Shown: positions 37,319-46,110, counted from the first letter of the stretch. The stretch is DNA of 64,000 nucleotides from JADHUC01 sp964623055 (GCA_964623055.1 CAZURK010000036.1:7936-71935); one strand, 5' to 3'. The notes: a model not told the origin generated them from the letters alone. A program made the numbers and translations.

Positions 37319-38518
37319 CTATCGGTCGATCTCACCCAGGACGATGTCCAGTGAACCGACGATGGCGGGGATATCGGCGATCAGGCAACCGCGGCACACT
37401 TCGGAGAGGATCGAGAGGTTGCAGAAGCAACTGCTGCGTGCGCGAGCCCGCCATGGGATCGCAGTTCCTTCGCTGACCAGATAAAAGCCCATTTGTCCCT
37501 TCGGGCATTCCGTTTCGAGATAGGCTTCGCCCTTCGGCAGCTTCTCGTTGAACTTGGTTGGCGCTCCGCAATCGCCCTCAGCAGTGCTATAGCATTCCAT
37601 CGCCTGCCGGACGATGTAGACCGACTGGACCACCTCCAACATCCGCACATAGAAACGGTGCCACGAGTCTCCCAGCACTGCCTCCTTTGGCACCGCCGGA
37701 TAGTCGTGGTCCTGCGGATAGTGGCCGTCCTTTTGCACGATGACTTCATAGGTGTAGCCGTCGTACATATCGGTGTAGCACTTATCTCCGTCCCGGCGCA
37801 GATCGTGGTCCACGCCGCTGCCGCGCAAAACTGGCCCCGTGCAACCGTAGTCGATGGCCATTTCGGGCGACAGCACCCCGATTCCCGCTGTCCGCTTGAT
37901 GAAGATGGCGTTCGAGGTCAATAGTGTGTGGTATTCCTCGATGATCGGCATGAACTGGTCAAGGAATTGCACACACTGCTCGATCCAACCGCTGGGCAGG
38001 TCGCCCGTGACGCCGCCCGGTGTGATGTAGCTGTACGTCAGACGAGCACCGCAGACCTCCTCGAACAGATTCAGAATCTTCTCGCGCTCACGGAATGCAT
38101 ACAGGAACGGCGTGAACGCGCCCAGGTCGAGGCCGTAAGCCCCCATAGCCACAAGGTGACTGGCAATCCGGTTCAGTTCGGTGATGATGACTCGCAGGTG
38201 CTTCGCTTTTTCCGACAGTTCCAGCCCTAGCATCTTTTCGACAAGCAATGCCAGGCCCAGATTCATGTTCATGCCAGCCAGGTAGTCCATTCGATCCGTG
38301 TACGGGATCCACTGTCGAGGCGTGACGTTTTCGCCGATCTTCTCCGCGCAGCGATGCAGATAGCCGATATGAGGCTCGACCTCCGAAATGACCTCGCCGT
38401 CGGTTCGCAGTACCACCCGCAACACGCCGTGCGTACTAGGATGCTGGGGCCCCATGTTCACCAGCATCTCGTCCGTGCGAACGTCGAATTCAACGATTCT
38501 GGGATCGTCCAACTGCAT
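37319..38518 (-). CDS. nuoD: NADH-quinone oxidoreductase subunit D
   Basis: A 399-aa subunit of the peripheral arm of respiratory complex I, lining the quinone site. It opens with DEMLVNMGPQHPSTHGVLR, and has EPHIGYLHRCAEK, YTDRMDYLAGM and ELNRIASHLVA, all hallmark 49-kDa subunit segments. The C-terminal end is the usual DIVLGEIDR. The upstream 41 codons in frame do not resemble the family, so ATG 38518 is the start. The stop of nuoC lies 41 bases upstream, so nuoC and nuoD are probably one operon with nuoA. Confidence 0.95.
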   Translation of the reverse strand: MQLDDPRIVEFDVRTDEMLVNMGPQHPSTHGVLRVVLRTDGEVISEVEPHIGYLHRCAEKIGENVTPRQWIPYTDRMDYLAGMNMNLGLALLVEKMLGLELSEKAKHLRVIITELNRIASHLVAMGAYGLDLGAFTPFLYAFREREKILNLFEEVCGARLTYSYITPGGVTGDLPSGWIEQCVQFLDQFMPIIEEYHTLLTSNAIFIKRTAGIGVLSPEMAIDYGCTGPVLRGSGVDHDLRRDGDKCYTDMYDGYTYEVIVQKDGHYPQDHDYPAVPKEAVLGDSWHRFYVRMLEVVQSVYIVRQAMECYSTAEGDCGAPTKFNEKLPKGEAYLETECPKGQMGFYLVSEGTAIPWRARARSSCFCNLSILSEVCRGCLIADIPAIVGSLDIVLGEIDR

Positions 38519-38559
38519 TGTCACTGTGCGTCTCGCTTTCCGCTTGGCGACCCGGCCGT

Positions 38560-39090
38560 CTACCGTCCTCGGATTCCGTGGTACTCCAACGGCACTTCGT
38601 AGTCCTTGCGCAATGGATGACCAACCCAGTCTTCCGGGCAAAGGATGCGACGCAGGTCAGGATGGCCTACGAATCGCACTCCCGACAAGTCGAACGTTTC
38701 GCGTTCGTGCCAAATGGCGGTTTTCCAGATTCCGCTGACGGATGGAATCTCGGGCAGTTCACCTTCCTGGTCGTTCTTCCATCGCGACGTCATTACTTTG
38801 ATGACTACTTGATCCTTCCGAGCGATGCTCGACAAGTGGTAAACGACCTGCAAGTGAGGTTCCCACGTTGTCTTCTTGACCTTCTTAGGATCCGTCTGCA
38901 GGTAGTCGATGACCGTGATGCAGTTGCACATGTCGAACTGCAAATCGGGATCCTCCTTCAAGTGCCAGCAGACATCGACCAGCGCATCGGCCGACACCTC
39001 GATCCAAGGATCGATTGCTTCGAGATTCACTCCGACAATGCCATCGGAGAACTTCGCCTTTAGCGTCTCGTGCAAACTTGCCACGTCCAT
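38560..39090 (-). CDS. nuoC: NADH-quinone oxidoreductase subunit C
   Basis: A 176-aa protein of the complex I 30-kDa subunit family, which packs against NuoD in the hydrophilic arm. Features are FDMCNCITVIDYL, the charged middle, then SVSGIWKTAIWHERETFDLSGVRFVGHPDLRRIL and the terminal GHPLRKDYEVP signature. ATG 39090 is used; 61 more in-frame upstream codons overlap nuoA and lack family features. It starts 62 bases after the nuoA stop. In most bacteria nuoB lies between nuoA and nuoC; here there is no room for it. Confidence 0.93.
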   Translation of the reverse strand: MDVASLHETLKAKFSDGIVGVNLEAIDPWIEVSADALVDVCWHLKEDPDLQFDMCNCITVIDYLQTDPKKVKKTTWEPHLQVVYHLSSIARKDQVVIKVMTSRWKNDQEGELPEIPSVSGIWKTAIWHERETFDLSGVRFVGHPDLRRILCPEDWVGHPLRKDYEVPLEYHGIRGR

Positions 39091-39151
39091 CGCAAACTCT
39101 ACCACATTATGATTACGGCGTTTTCCACATCCAGAGGCGGCGGTGAAAGCG

Positions 39152-39826
39152 TTATGGCGATAGAGCCTGCTGGCCCACGAGGTTCGACGCGCCTGGGCCA
39201 CCGCCGCCCCCGCCTGCGGCCTGATTGCGGTCAACGGCACGCACCCAGTCCAGATCGCCCCGTTTCCACACATAAGCGAAGCCCACCAACAGCACGGCGA
39301 AGAACACGCAGATGTCGACGATCGTTATCCACGCCAACTGTTTGGAACTCCGCTTGATGATGTCCGCTTCGGGGGCGTTCGCGTTTGCCTCGCCGGGCAA
39401 AGTGGTGGGATCGGGCTTTGGCACCGTTGGATTGCGAACACCCAGTTCGCGATACAGGAGCTTGGCCTCCTCCGTCAACGCGGCCTTGCCGTCCACGGTC
39501 TGCACCACCGCCGAAGGGTCATCCGCCATTTCCGCCATGTTGGTCGTCTTGCCGAATACCGTTGCCCAGGGGAAGAAGAACGCCACCTCGACATCGAATA
39601 TGATGAACAACAACGCGACCACGTAGAACCGCAGATCGTACTGAACATACGAAGAACCAATGGTCGGCTCGCCACACTCGTAGGTTTCCTGCTTCTCCGC
39701 AGTGGGATTCGAGGCGCGGACAAAACGCCCCACCAGAAGGTTCACGAATACAAACAGCAGCCCCACGATGGCAAATAGGGCCAAATAGGCCGCTATGCCC
39801 ACAGAAGATGCAAAAGCGGGTGACAT
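39152..39826 (-). CDS. nuoA: NADH-quinone oxidoreductase subunit A, extended form
   Basis: A 224-aa membrane subunit of complex I. The first helix (AAYLALFAIVGLLFVFVNLLVG) is followed by the conserved loop YECGEPTIGSSYVQYDLRFYVVALLFIIFDVEVAFFFPWA, then a third helix (AWITIVDICVFFAVLLVGFAYVW). It is clearly longer than the usual 120-150 residues. About 65 extra residues (TNMAEMADDP to DIIKRSSKQ) sit between helices two and three, and a Gly-rich tail follows helix three. The start is ATG 39826. Confidence 0.92.
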   Translation of the reverse strand: MSPAFASSVGIAAYLALFAIVGLLFVFVNLLVGRFVRASNPTAEKQETYECGEPTIGSSYVQYDLRFYVVALLFIIFDVEVAFFFPWATVFGKTTNMAEMADDPSAVVQTVDGKAALTEEAKLLYRELGVRNPTVPKPDPTTLPGEANANAPEADIIKRSSKQLAWITIVDICVFFAVLLVGFAYVWKRGDLDWVRAVDRNQAAGGGGGGPGASNLVGQQALSP

Positions 39827-39860
39827 GGGATTACTCTCAATCTCTGCGAATCGGCGCAGC

Positions 39861-39997
39861 CTCGTTGGACAGCCCAATTCTGCTGTTCCACACTAGCCCG
39901 AAGCGCAAGCGAGGGAACACGTTGCAGCAAATCCTTCGCTGGCGCGTCGGGCTAGTGAATCCTCGGGCTTCGCGCCAAAGCAGCGCTGTCCAGCGAG
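39861..39997. repeat. REP-like palindrome nested in an outer inverted repeat
   Basis: Inner arms 39891-39916 and 39932-39957 (26 nt, left begins CACTAGCCCGAAGCGC, three mismatches) belong to the GCGCAAGCGA family. They are enclosed by an outer pair CTCGTTGGACAGC (39861-39873) and GCTGTCCAGCGAG (39985-39997) with one mismatch. The structure lies just upstream of nuoA and downstream of nuoI. Confidence 0.75.
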
Positions 39998-40109
39998 TAG
40001 ATCGCGGAAACCTCAAAGTTTACCACAAGTTGAACGCGATAGAAGCACGGGCTGGCAGATAATGCGGCTGCGACTGGAGGAACCGTCCTTCGGTGTCTCG
40101 TGCCAGTGA

Positions 40110-40637
40110 TTACGTCTTCGGCCCGCCGTGTACCGGTTCAACGACCACCTTCGACTCGGCCACTGCGGTGGGATTGAGCGTCGCCCGGCCCCATGCCACT
40201 TCGAGTGGAAGACGTGCGAAGTCCACGATACAACCGTCGCGGCTGTAGCAACTCAGATCGTGCGTCGCACCCATGAAGATGCAATCCGTTGGGCACGTCT
40301 CGGTGCACATTGCGCAGAAAATGCACTTCGAGTAATCGATGGCATAGCCCGTGATGCGGAAGCCCTTGCCTTCCGTCTTTCGCTCCTTGCCGATGTAGAT
40401 GCAGTCGACCGGGCAGGCCCGCGCACAACGATCACATGCGATGCAACTGGTCAGGTCGTATCGGTGGAAGCCGCGGTATCTTGCGGTGACCGGCACCGGC
40501 TTCTCGGGATAGGCGTACTTGTCAGTGAAAGTACCTCTGTCCTTCCTGTAGGTTATGATCATATACCTTATCGTGACCCACATGCCCTTCGCAATGGTCG
40601 AAATCGCAACGCGGATGTTTCTAAGCCACTCTGACAT
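40110..40637 (-). CDS. nuoI: NADH-quinone oxidoreductase subunit I
   Basis: A 175-aa ferredoxin-like subunit of complex I with two [4Fe-4S] motifs, CIACDRCARACP and CIFCAMCTETCP, flanking KGFRITGYAIDYSKC. These clusters pass electrons towards the quinone site. It lies 284 bases upstream of nuoA with a REP-like palindrome between them, so it may form a separate transcript. The other complex I genes (B, E-H, J-N) are not in the window. Confidence 0.95.
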   Translation of the reverse strand: MSEWLRNIRVAISTIAKGMWVTIRYMIITYRKDRGTFTDKYAYPEKPVPVTARYRGFHRYDLTSCIACDRCARACPVDCIYIGKERKTEGKGFRITGYAIDYSKCIFCAMCTETCPTDCIFMGATHDLSCYSRDGCIVDFARLPLEVAWGRATLNPTAVAESKVVVEPVHGGPKT

Positions 40638-41038
40638 CTGTCTATATATCCTAAATGTCCCTGCTTTACGGGTTTATCTCTTTTTTTCTAGCTAGCCTTG
40701 AACATTATATCTGGGCGGAATTCGATGGCAACTAAGGCACAATACAATGGCAAGAAGTGTCAAGTGTTAGCGAACATGACGATAGGCACAAACGTACCGG
40801 TGGTAAGGTCTGCCTACGCAGTGTGTTAGAGGAAAATCGACTCCCTACGCGAGCACGAACTTGAAACCAGCATTTTGGTCGCGTAGAGTGGAGGTTAAGG
40901 TGAAATGCCTTTCTGCCGGCGGGTCGATAGCGCACGCACCAAGGGATTGGTCATTTGATCGACTTTGCGGACCTGCGGGTTGGATTAACGTGCTCAGATC
41001 CGTGGATGGGTCGGGCAATACTTCAAAGGAATGGCGAC
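40638..41038. other. Divergent intergenic region between nuoI and csrA
   Basis: About 400 bases with no convincing gene. A perfect 8-bp inverted repeat CTACGCGA (40845-40852) and TCGCGTAG (40879-40886) lies in the csrA-proximal part. A T-rich run near 40678-40690 is on the nuoI side. Promoters for both genes are expected here; I could not place them with confidence. Confidence 0.5.
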
Positions 41039-41242
41039 ATGTTGGTGCTGTCCCGCAAAAAGAATGAGAGTATTGTCATTAACAATGACATTACGATCGT
41101 CGTAGTTGAGATCCGCGGGGATAAAGTGCGATTGGGAGTCGAGGCTCCTAAAGAGGTGCCGGTTCACCGCCGCGAGGTCTACGAGGCCATCAAGCGGAAT
41201 GAAATGGCGGCTCAGGCCAAAGAGCCAGCGAGCGAAACCTAG
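41039..41242 (+). CDS. csrA: Carbon storage regulator CsrA
   Basis: A 67-aa RNA-binding protein with the canonical start MLVLSRKKNESIVINNDITIVVVEIRGDKVRLGVEAP and the RNA-contacting VPVHRREVYEAI end. It binds GGA motifs in mRNA leaders and blocks or stabilises messages. The start is set by AAAGGA seven bases before ATG 41039; that GGA could itself be a CsrA target and allow autoregulation. Upstream in-frame codons from 40955 do not resemble the family. It stands alone between nuoI and tRNA-Glu. Confidence 0.95.
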   Translation: MLVLSRKKNESIVINNDITIVVVEIRGDKVRLGVEAPKEVPVHRREVYEAIKRNEMAAQAKEPASET

Positions 41243-41428
41243 GCCCCACCCTCCCCCGACACTGCATCTCTCACAACCAGCCTAGCATTCGGGTGCCCAC
41301 CGCTCTCCTTTCTTCTCGTTGTCTCCACGGTGCTGCTGCCAGAGCGAGCTGGATTACCACTTGACGGACTGCGGCTACGCGTATTATACCTGTTGACCGC
41401 GTCAGCCGACGCCTCTGAGATTCCATTT

Positions 41429-41501
41429 GGCCCCATCGTCTAGCGGTCTAGGACTCCGGCCTTTCACGCCGGCAACACGGGTTCGAGTCCCGTTGGGGTC
41501 A
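41429..41501 (+). tRNA. tRNA-Glu (anticodon TTC), integration site of the island
   Basis: A complete cloverleaf: acceptor GGCCCCA/TGGGGTC (one G-T pair), anticodon stem CCGGC/GCCGG with loop CTTTCAC, and T stem ACGGG/CCCGT with loop TTCGAGT. The discriminator is A. Its last 22 bases recur at 60337-60358, marking the right end of the integrated element. The integrase coding sequence on the other strand ends inside this gene, with its stop codon overlapping the anticodon. Confidence 0.95.
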
Positions 41502-42810
41502 CTCCCACTTCTTGGGGTGAATCGCAGTCGGGCGCAACAGAGCGCATAACACCGCAACTGGCAAGGCTTTCTGATTCGCCGTCTCCTTCGTGCGCTCCAT
41601 TGCGTTCTATTGCCGCAGGCTGCTGCACCGCATTTTGCAGCGCGCCGTGCATCGGATTTTGCAGCGCCTGCTCGAAGTGGTTATCTGTGACTTGGAGGTA
41701 GTGTTTCCGAGCCACCTTCTCGGAGTTGCCGAGCCACGCACAAACGACATGAGACGGGAACCGTTCTTCCAGTTCGGTCTGCCGGCTTGACCGGAGATTC
41801 TGATACAGCTTCGGCCACGAAACCAAGCCGGCCCGCTTGATGATCTTCTGTAGCATCGTCCGAAAGTAGCTCTCGCTCTTGCCCTGCCCCCGGACGATGA
41901 GGCATTCCGACGCGGACTTGGTACGCTCCCACACTTCCTCCCAGACCTCTTCCAGGTACGGCCGCAGTTCGGGGAAGATCGGCACCCATCTGCTAGCCTT
42001 CCCCTCGTGGTGCTCGGTCTTCGGGGCATGGACGAGAAACCGCTCCCGTTCCCAGTCAACGTCCCCCAGTCGCAAGCGTAGAACCTCTGACGGGCATCTG
42101 AGGCCGCCATACCGGCACAAGGCGAAGATCAGCCGCCATTCGGGGTCTGGGCAAGCGTGCAGCACCTTGCTGCCCACATCGGATGTGACGAAGAAGAACC
42201 GATCGGCATTCCCTTGTGTTGACGACTTCAGCCCCGCGAACGGGTTCTTGGGGATCAATTCCCGGTCGACGGCATCTTGGAAGAACTGCTTGGCATGGCC
42301 GATGCGTTTGCGGACCGTATCAGAACTCAGCCCCTCACTGGCTTCCTTGTCGACATAGCGATTCTTGCGGGCTTCGACTTTCAGATACCGCTCGAAGTCC
42401 TTGGCATCGCCGGCAGTGACAGTGGTGATCTGTCTGTCGCGAGTGAAGAATTCGAGCAAGTTCCGTTTGGAGTTCCCCCAGTTGTTTTTCGTCGACCCTT
42501 TCACGTCCGCGCGCTTGTCGAAGTACTCGTCCAGGAAATCACCCAAGCGGATCGTCCCGCGCTTCGGCAGCAAACCAACAGCCTCCAGCTTGCTCACCAT
42601 CACTTCGTCCAGACGGGCCACCCACCTGCATGTTTCGTCAGGTGGTGTCTCCCGGGCGAATAACGCGGCCACCATGCGTTCGATGTGCGTTTTGACGGTT
42701 TGAGCCGTTCGCAGTGGCATCTTCCCCAGGCGGATGGTCCGGCGCTTGCCATCAGGGGACTTGAACTGAATTGCCTTGCGGCCGCCTGGTTGTTTGATGA
42801 TGCTGGCCAT
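41464..42810 (-). CDS. int: Tyrosine recombinase/integrase, C-terminus replaced by tRNA sequence on integration
   Basis: A 448-aa site-specific recombinase. A SAM-like DNA-binding region (GDFLDEYFDKRADVKGSTKNNW) precedes the catalytic domain: Arg in CRYGGLRCPSEVLRL, the second box LYQNLRSSRQTEL (Asn where His is usual), HVVCAWLGN and the nucleophile Tyr in ARKHYLQV. ATG 42810 fits the family. The last 11 codons and stop lie in the tRNA-Glu gene; the end reads TPTGLEPVLPA. In a circular form the same frame would cross the att core and continue into the right-end sequence (60336 down to 60129), giving a predicted 512-aa protein. Catalytic residues are all in the retained part. Confidence 0.9.
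   Translation of the reverse strand: MASIIKQPGGRKAIQFKSPDGKRRTIRLGKMPLRTAQTVKTHIERMVAALFARETPPDETCRWVARLDEVMVSKLEAVGLLPKRGTIRLGDFLDEYFDKRADVKGSTKNNWGNSKRNLLEFFTRDRQITTVTAGDAKDFERYLKVEARKNRYVDKEASEGLSSDTVRKRIGHAKQFFQDAVDRELIPKNPFAGLKSSTQGNADRFFFVTSDVGSKVLHACPDPEWRLIFALCRYGGLRCPSEVLRLRLGDVDWERERFLVHAPKTEHHEGKASRWVPIFPELRPYLEEVWEEVWERTKSASECLIVRGQGKSESYFRTMLQKIIKRAGLVSWPKLYQNLRSSRQTELEERFPSHVVCAWLGNSEKVARKHYLQVTDNHFEQALQNPMHGALQNAVQQPAAIERNGAHEGDGESESLASCGVMRSVAPDCDSPQEVGVTPTGLEPVLPA
41480..41501. repeat. Left att core (attL)
   Basis: 22 bases starting GGTTCGAGTCCCG at the 3' end of tRNA-Glu, identical to 60337-60358. The flanking bases differ (G versus C before, C versus T after), defining the core limits. 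Confidence 0.92.
41648..41667. repeat. Candidate integrase arm site, left end
   Basis: TGCATCGGATTTTGCAGCGC here is identical to 60264-60283 near the right end. It has the same orientation and lies 146 bases inside the left att core. A partial copy (ATTTTGCAGCGC) lies beside it at 41632-41643. The position suggests binding sites for the integrase N-terminal domain or an accessory factor. The left copy is within the integrase coding sequence. Confidence 0.55.
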
Positions 42811-42892
42811 CTCGTTACCTAACCTTTCTTTGCTTCTCGCTAGTACTTCTGTCGCTGGTCGCTTCCGTGCGATTTGTAGCGGCTGCCCTACG

Positions 42893-42982
42893 GCAAAAAG
42901 AAAGCCGTCACTCCCAGATTGTGCGGGCCAACCAAGCTGGCCTGCGATGCGTCGCCGCAATCGCGATCTGAGAGTGACGGCT
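42893..42982 (-). terminator. Long hairpin with T-rich tail upstream of int
   Basis: Arms 42903-42919 and 42966-42982 (AGCCGTCACTCCCAGAT type, 17 bp with one mismatch) enclose 46 bases. On the minus strand the stem is followed by TTCTTTTT, so it may end transcription from the gene at 43107-43394 before int, or form part of the int leader. It is an unusually long stem for a simple terminator. Confidence 0.5.
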
Positions 42983-43106
42983 CTCGTCTTGCTTGTTCGG
43001 TTGTCATCTTGGCTGCCCGTTGGACATTTGCACTGTTTGGAGGTTACTCAAAACCCGTGGCGCTAGCAATCATAAGAAACAGCTAGCGCCCAACCCCACA
43101 AACACG

Positions 43107-43394
43107 CTAGCGCGGTCGGGGCGGTATATGCCGCCGTAGCAATGCGATGATTGCGCGGGTCGCTGGTACGATACTGTCTACGGTCAGGTCTGGTCGGCTC
43201 AGTAGCTCGTCGGCTTCGGCAATGACAGCCCTCGCGGTATCCGGACTGATGCCGCCGAGATTCGCCTCTATTGCCAGGATCTCCCAGTCGGTTTGATCCA
43301 TCGCAGACATGGCCCCGCCAGGCTGCGAGATATGGTTTCTGACAGGTTTCCGCCGTCGACGGTTTGTTGGTTGTTTCAATTGGCTTGCGATCAT
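43107..43394 (-). CDS. Small hypothetical island protein
   Basis: A 95-aa protein with a basic N-terminus (NRRRRKPVRNH) and an acidic helical second half (DQTDWEILAIEANLGGISPDTARAVIAEADELL). GAGGA five bases before ATG 43394 supports this start; a GTG start at 43442 is possible. I do not recognise the family. It lies just upstream of the long hairpin and int on the same strand, so it may be a regulator or directionality factor, but that is only position-based. Confidence 0.5.
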   Translation of the reverse strand: MIASQLKQPTNRRRRKPVRNHISQPGGAMSAMDQTDWEILAIEANLGGISPDTARAVIAEADELLSRPDLTVDSIVPATRAIIALLRRHIPPRPR

Positions 43395-43630
43395 CGTGTC
43401 CTCGCTGATGGGCTGCCCTGCAGATTTGGCGGAATTTGACACGTTATCACGTCTCTCGGCATTGCGGTCATCATCATGAGCAAGTTATCGCTCCGCCCGG
43501 TCGCCTCCTACGAGACACATATCATGGCATTCGGTGGCCGGGCTTTTTCTTAGGATTTCGGTTTCCGCCGCACTGCCTTGGTTCATTCAAACTCTCTCTA
43601 ACCCGCGTTAGTGAGCATACCCCTCCGCTG

Positions 43631-43885
43631 ATGCGGGCTTCTCCGTTTCCTCGAAGCGAGCAGTTGCCGGATGCCGATATTGAACAAAGACGACTCCTTT
43701 CCACCGTCGCGTTCCCATCTACGCGGCGGTGTTTCGTTTCCAGTCGCGAGCCTTCCAAGGAGCCTTTCATCTCCAGTCGCTTCCCCCGCTGGCTACTCTT
43801 CCTCGCTGTCCTACCGGCAGTCATGCTCATTGTGCTCGCCGTTGTGACAGTCATCCGTATCACGAAACGCTTCCTACCCACCTAA
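43631..43885 (+). CDS. Possible small single-pass membrane protein
   Basis: An 84-aa frame ending in a strong hydrophobic segment (WLLFLAVLPAVMLIVLAVVTVI) and a basic tail (RITKRFLPT), as in a tail-anchored protein. There is no clear ribosome site and a competing frame exists on the other strand. The stretch 43443-43899 has no better candidate. Low confidence. Confidence 0.3.
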   Translation: MRASPFPRSEQLPDADIEQRRLLSTVAFPSTRRCFVSSREPSKEPFISSRFPRWLLFLAVLPAVMLIVLAVVTVIRITKRFLPT

Positions 43886-43899
43886 GACCACCCGCCTTG

Positions 43900-44454
43900 C
43901 TAACGCATCTCCTGCGCAAAACGCACGGTGAGAGGTAACGGAACAGACTGTGCGGTCAAAGTGTCGGATTCTTCGTCCGTCGCGCAAAAGTGCTTCCTGC
44001 GATGGCCTTCAGCAACTTCTCGGGCATTTCCTGGCTTGATTCCGGCCGCGATAGTCTCTTGGGATGTCTGGTAGAACTGGGGAGCCCTGAACGACTCGCC
44101 ACACTCACGTACCAACTGGTCGCAGCATTGGTCGAGTCCAGCGGCTTTCACGTAGTCTGGATCCAGCCATTTTGACTCGACGTTCTCTGGCCGCTTGCCA
44201 AACCGATACACCCAGAGCGGGCATTCGCGGATGACGCAGAGCTTTGCTTCTCGCGCTGAGCCGCCTGAGCAGTCGAGGCATTTCGCCCGAAGTGCCTTCA
44301 TAGGCGTGAGGTTCGCGGACATGGTAGTCTTGGTCTTGCTGCCATGCAGATACGAGACCTTGTGACTCCTGGCGCGCGTACCTCTCCCGATTGGCAACGG
44401 CGGTCGCTTCTCCTTTCGTGGCGCGGCAAGTGCGGTTTGAAACGTAGCAGGCAT
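43900..44454 (-). CDS. Phage-type zinc-finger-like protein
   Basis: A 184-aa protein. The central segment MKALRAKCLDCSGGSAREAKLCVIRECPLWVYRFGKRP, with four Cys in two pairs, is like a small Cys-rich domain frequent in phages and islands. The N-terminal 60 residues are basic and disordered. ATG 44454 has a strong AAAGGAG seven bases upstream; an internal ATG at 44322 starts just before the Cys-rich domain. Function unknown; nucleic-acid binding is plausible. Confidence 0.6.
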   Translation of the reverse strand: MPATFQTALAAPRKEKRPPLPIGRGTRARSHKVSYLHGSKTKTTMSANLTPMKALRAKCLDCSGGSAREAKLCVIRECPLWVYRFGKRPENVESKWLDPDYVKAAGLDQCCDQLVRECGESFRAPQFYQTSQETIAAGIKPGNAREVAEGHRRKHFCATDEESDTLTAQSVPLPLTVRFAQEMR

Positions 44455-45430
44455 AGTCAAACTCCTTTTCTGAAAATCCGTCTGACGCAAATGCAAACAG
44501 TTGAATCCGAGCGCCCCCTTGAAAACTCGAAAAAATCTCCGGGGGCGATATACAAGTGAACCGGGATGCGATGGGGGGCGCGAGGGGGCGTGTCACCAGT
44601 GCTTCCACGCCACATGACCCGCAAGCCAAACGCCGGCTAACCACAACAAAACACGCCCCACGACACCACCGCAAACGACTTCAGGAAAGTCTGAAGTCGG
44701 CTACAGATCGCCTATCGTGAAGGAACCGCACGCTGCATCAAACACGCGAAATCGACGCCGTAAACCAGCGCAACAGCCACCTCGTAACTAGCAATCAGCC
44801 TGGTTGACCAAAAAAGTCCAGAGGGCACATAACAGTTGTCTGGGTCGCGATGGGGGCCTACCCCCTATGGCCACAGCGGGACGGTTGCTCCAGCATGTGA
44901 CCGTGGCTTCTATGGCACCTACGCTCGTAACACGCTATGACACATAGACATAGGGCGGGCCACTACACACCCTTGCACGAACGTTCTTGAGTCTGTCGCG
45001 ACCCTCCATCCCCATCCCCATTGTCGGCGTCTGGATTCGATCGGCCGCGCTGGCCGGTCGGCATCCGCGCGGCCGCGCTGGCTTGCATCGGCGCGGCCGA
45101 ACTAGTTTCGATCGGCTTTCGCGACAATCCTCCGCGCGCGGATTTCCACGCGCGAGCGTCTCTCCTCGCAAGCGTGCGCGCGGAAGGTCGGAAACCCCTT
45201 TCACGATGTCGCCGTCGCATCGGCCGATCGGCCGGAAAGTCTCACTGGGTTCCTTCGCGCGGGAGTCATCTATCGGCGTGCCTGCAAAGCCTGAAGATTT
45301 TTCTGGTGCACTCCCGCGCGAATCAGCGTCATCCCGTCGCCGTGGTTGGGCGGCTCTTGGCCGAATTCGCCTAAGGGTGGAAGGCGAGTTTTTCGGCCGG
45401 TTTCGTTGATCGACCATCGCCCCAACAAGT
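44455..45430. other. Non-coding stretch of the island
   Basis: Nearly 1 kb without a convincing gene. It holds two loosely similar segments, AAAAAATCTCC… near 44529 and AAAAAAGTCC… near 44812, each leading to GCGATGGGGG. A strongly GC-rich part (45030-45190) has repeated GCGCGGCCG words. Frames across the GC-rich part are low-complexity Arg/Pro/Ala and look spurious. It may hold regulatory sites for the sigma-like gene downstream. Confidence 0.5.
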
Positions 45431-45486
45431 GAGCCCTGATAGCTGACACTACCAGGGCTCGGTGTCACCAACTGATAGGAGTCAGT
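45431..45486 (+). promoter_or_regulatory. Structured RNA leader of the sigma-like gene (possible pseudoknot)
   Basis: GAGCCCTG (45431-45438) pairs with CAGGGCTC (45453-45460). The loop word TGACAC (45444-45449) is complementary to GTGTCA (45462-45467) just after the stem, which would make an H-type pseudoknot. A second hairpin, ACTGA (45471-45475) with TCAGT (45482-45486), puts the ribosome site AGGAG in its 6-base loop, four bases before ATG 45490. This suggests translational control. Confidence 0.5.
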
Positions 45487-45489
45487 GAC

Positions 45490-46110
45490 ATGAGTAAGTC
45501 TACCGTTCTCGATTTGGCATCACAATGGTTTGGCGAACACACGAAGTTGGCTTATTGGATCGCGGGGAAGGAACTCACCAATCAGGTACGAGCAAGGGGC
45601 ATGAAGCACTATGAGATGGACGAACTGATGCAGGATACCGTGGCCCGTGCCTACGGTCGGTTCGTGGCTCGTTGCGAGAAACGAATACCCAAGCCCGACG
45701 AGAGGAAAGACTGGGTCGCAACTTGCGTGCAATTCGCGGTGAAAGACACGATCCGCAACAAGTCGACTTTCGGCTACGATCTGGAATCCGACCGCTACGC
45801 GGTTCGCAGCGACGCAACCAGCCAATTGCGGCGAACCGAACTAACCGCCGAACCGCACACGCCCCCTGATACGCATCCCATCGAGGACTGGGAGATTCAG
45901 CGGGTTGTCGAGCGGGAGGGTATCCCCAAACGGTTACAGGCTACAGCATTGAATGCGGCGATGGGCTTAACACAGCGGGCATCTGCTAGGCGACAGGGCG
46001 TGCATGAGAGGACCATCCGCAACCGCCTGCGGGACATCCGAGAGCATCTCAGCCCCAACGTAATCCCGAACGCATACGCCACGATCGTCGCCGCGCTGCA
46101 AGCAGCGTAG
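45490..46110 (+). CDS. Element-encoded sigma-factor-like protein
   Basis: A 206-aa protein. The N-terminal part (HYEMDELMQDTVARAYGRFVARC, then DWVATCVQFAVKDTIRNKSTFG) looks like sigma region 2. The C-terminal part (IPKRLQATALNAAMGLTQRASARRQGVHERTIRNRLRDIREHL) is a region-4-like helix-turn-helix. The layout fits a small sigma-70-family factor, though both regions diverge from common ECF factors and binding to RNA polymerase is inferred. It has a structured leader and an intrinsic terminator just downstream, so it is its own transcription unit. It could drive other island promoters. Confidence 0.65.
   Translation: MSKSTVLDLASQWFGEHTKLAYWIAGKELTNQVRARGMKHYEMDELMQDTVARAYGRFVARCEKRIPKPDERKDWVATCVQFAVKDTIRNKSTFGYDLESDRYAVRSDATSQLRRTELTAEPHTPPDTHPIEDWEIQRVVEREGIPKRLQATALNAAMGLTQRASARRQGVHERTIRNRLRDIREHLSPNVIPNAYATIVAALQAA

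Noticed and set aside
44935..45471. Minus-strand frame of 178 aa in the GC-rich part of the island
   Set aside because: Arg/Pro/Ser-rich low-complexity composition, competing frames on the other strand, and overlap with the structured leader of the sigma-like gene.
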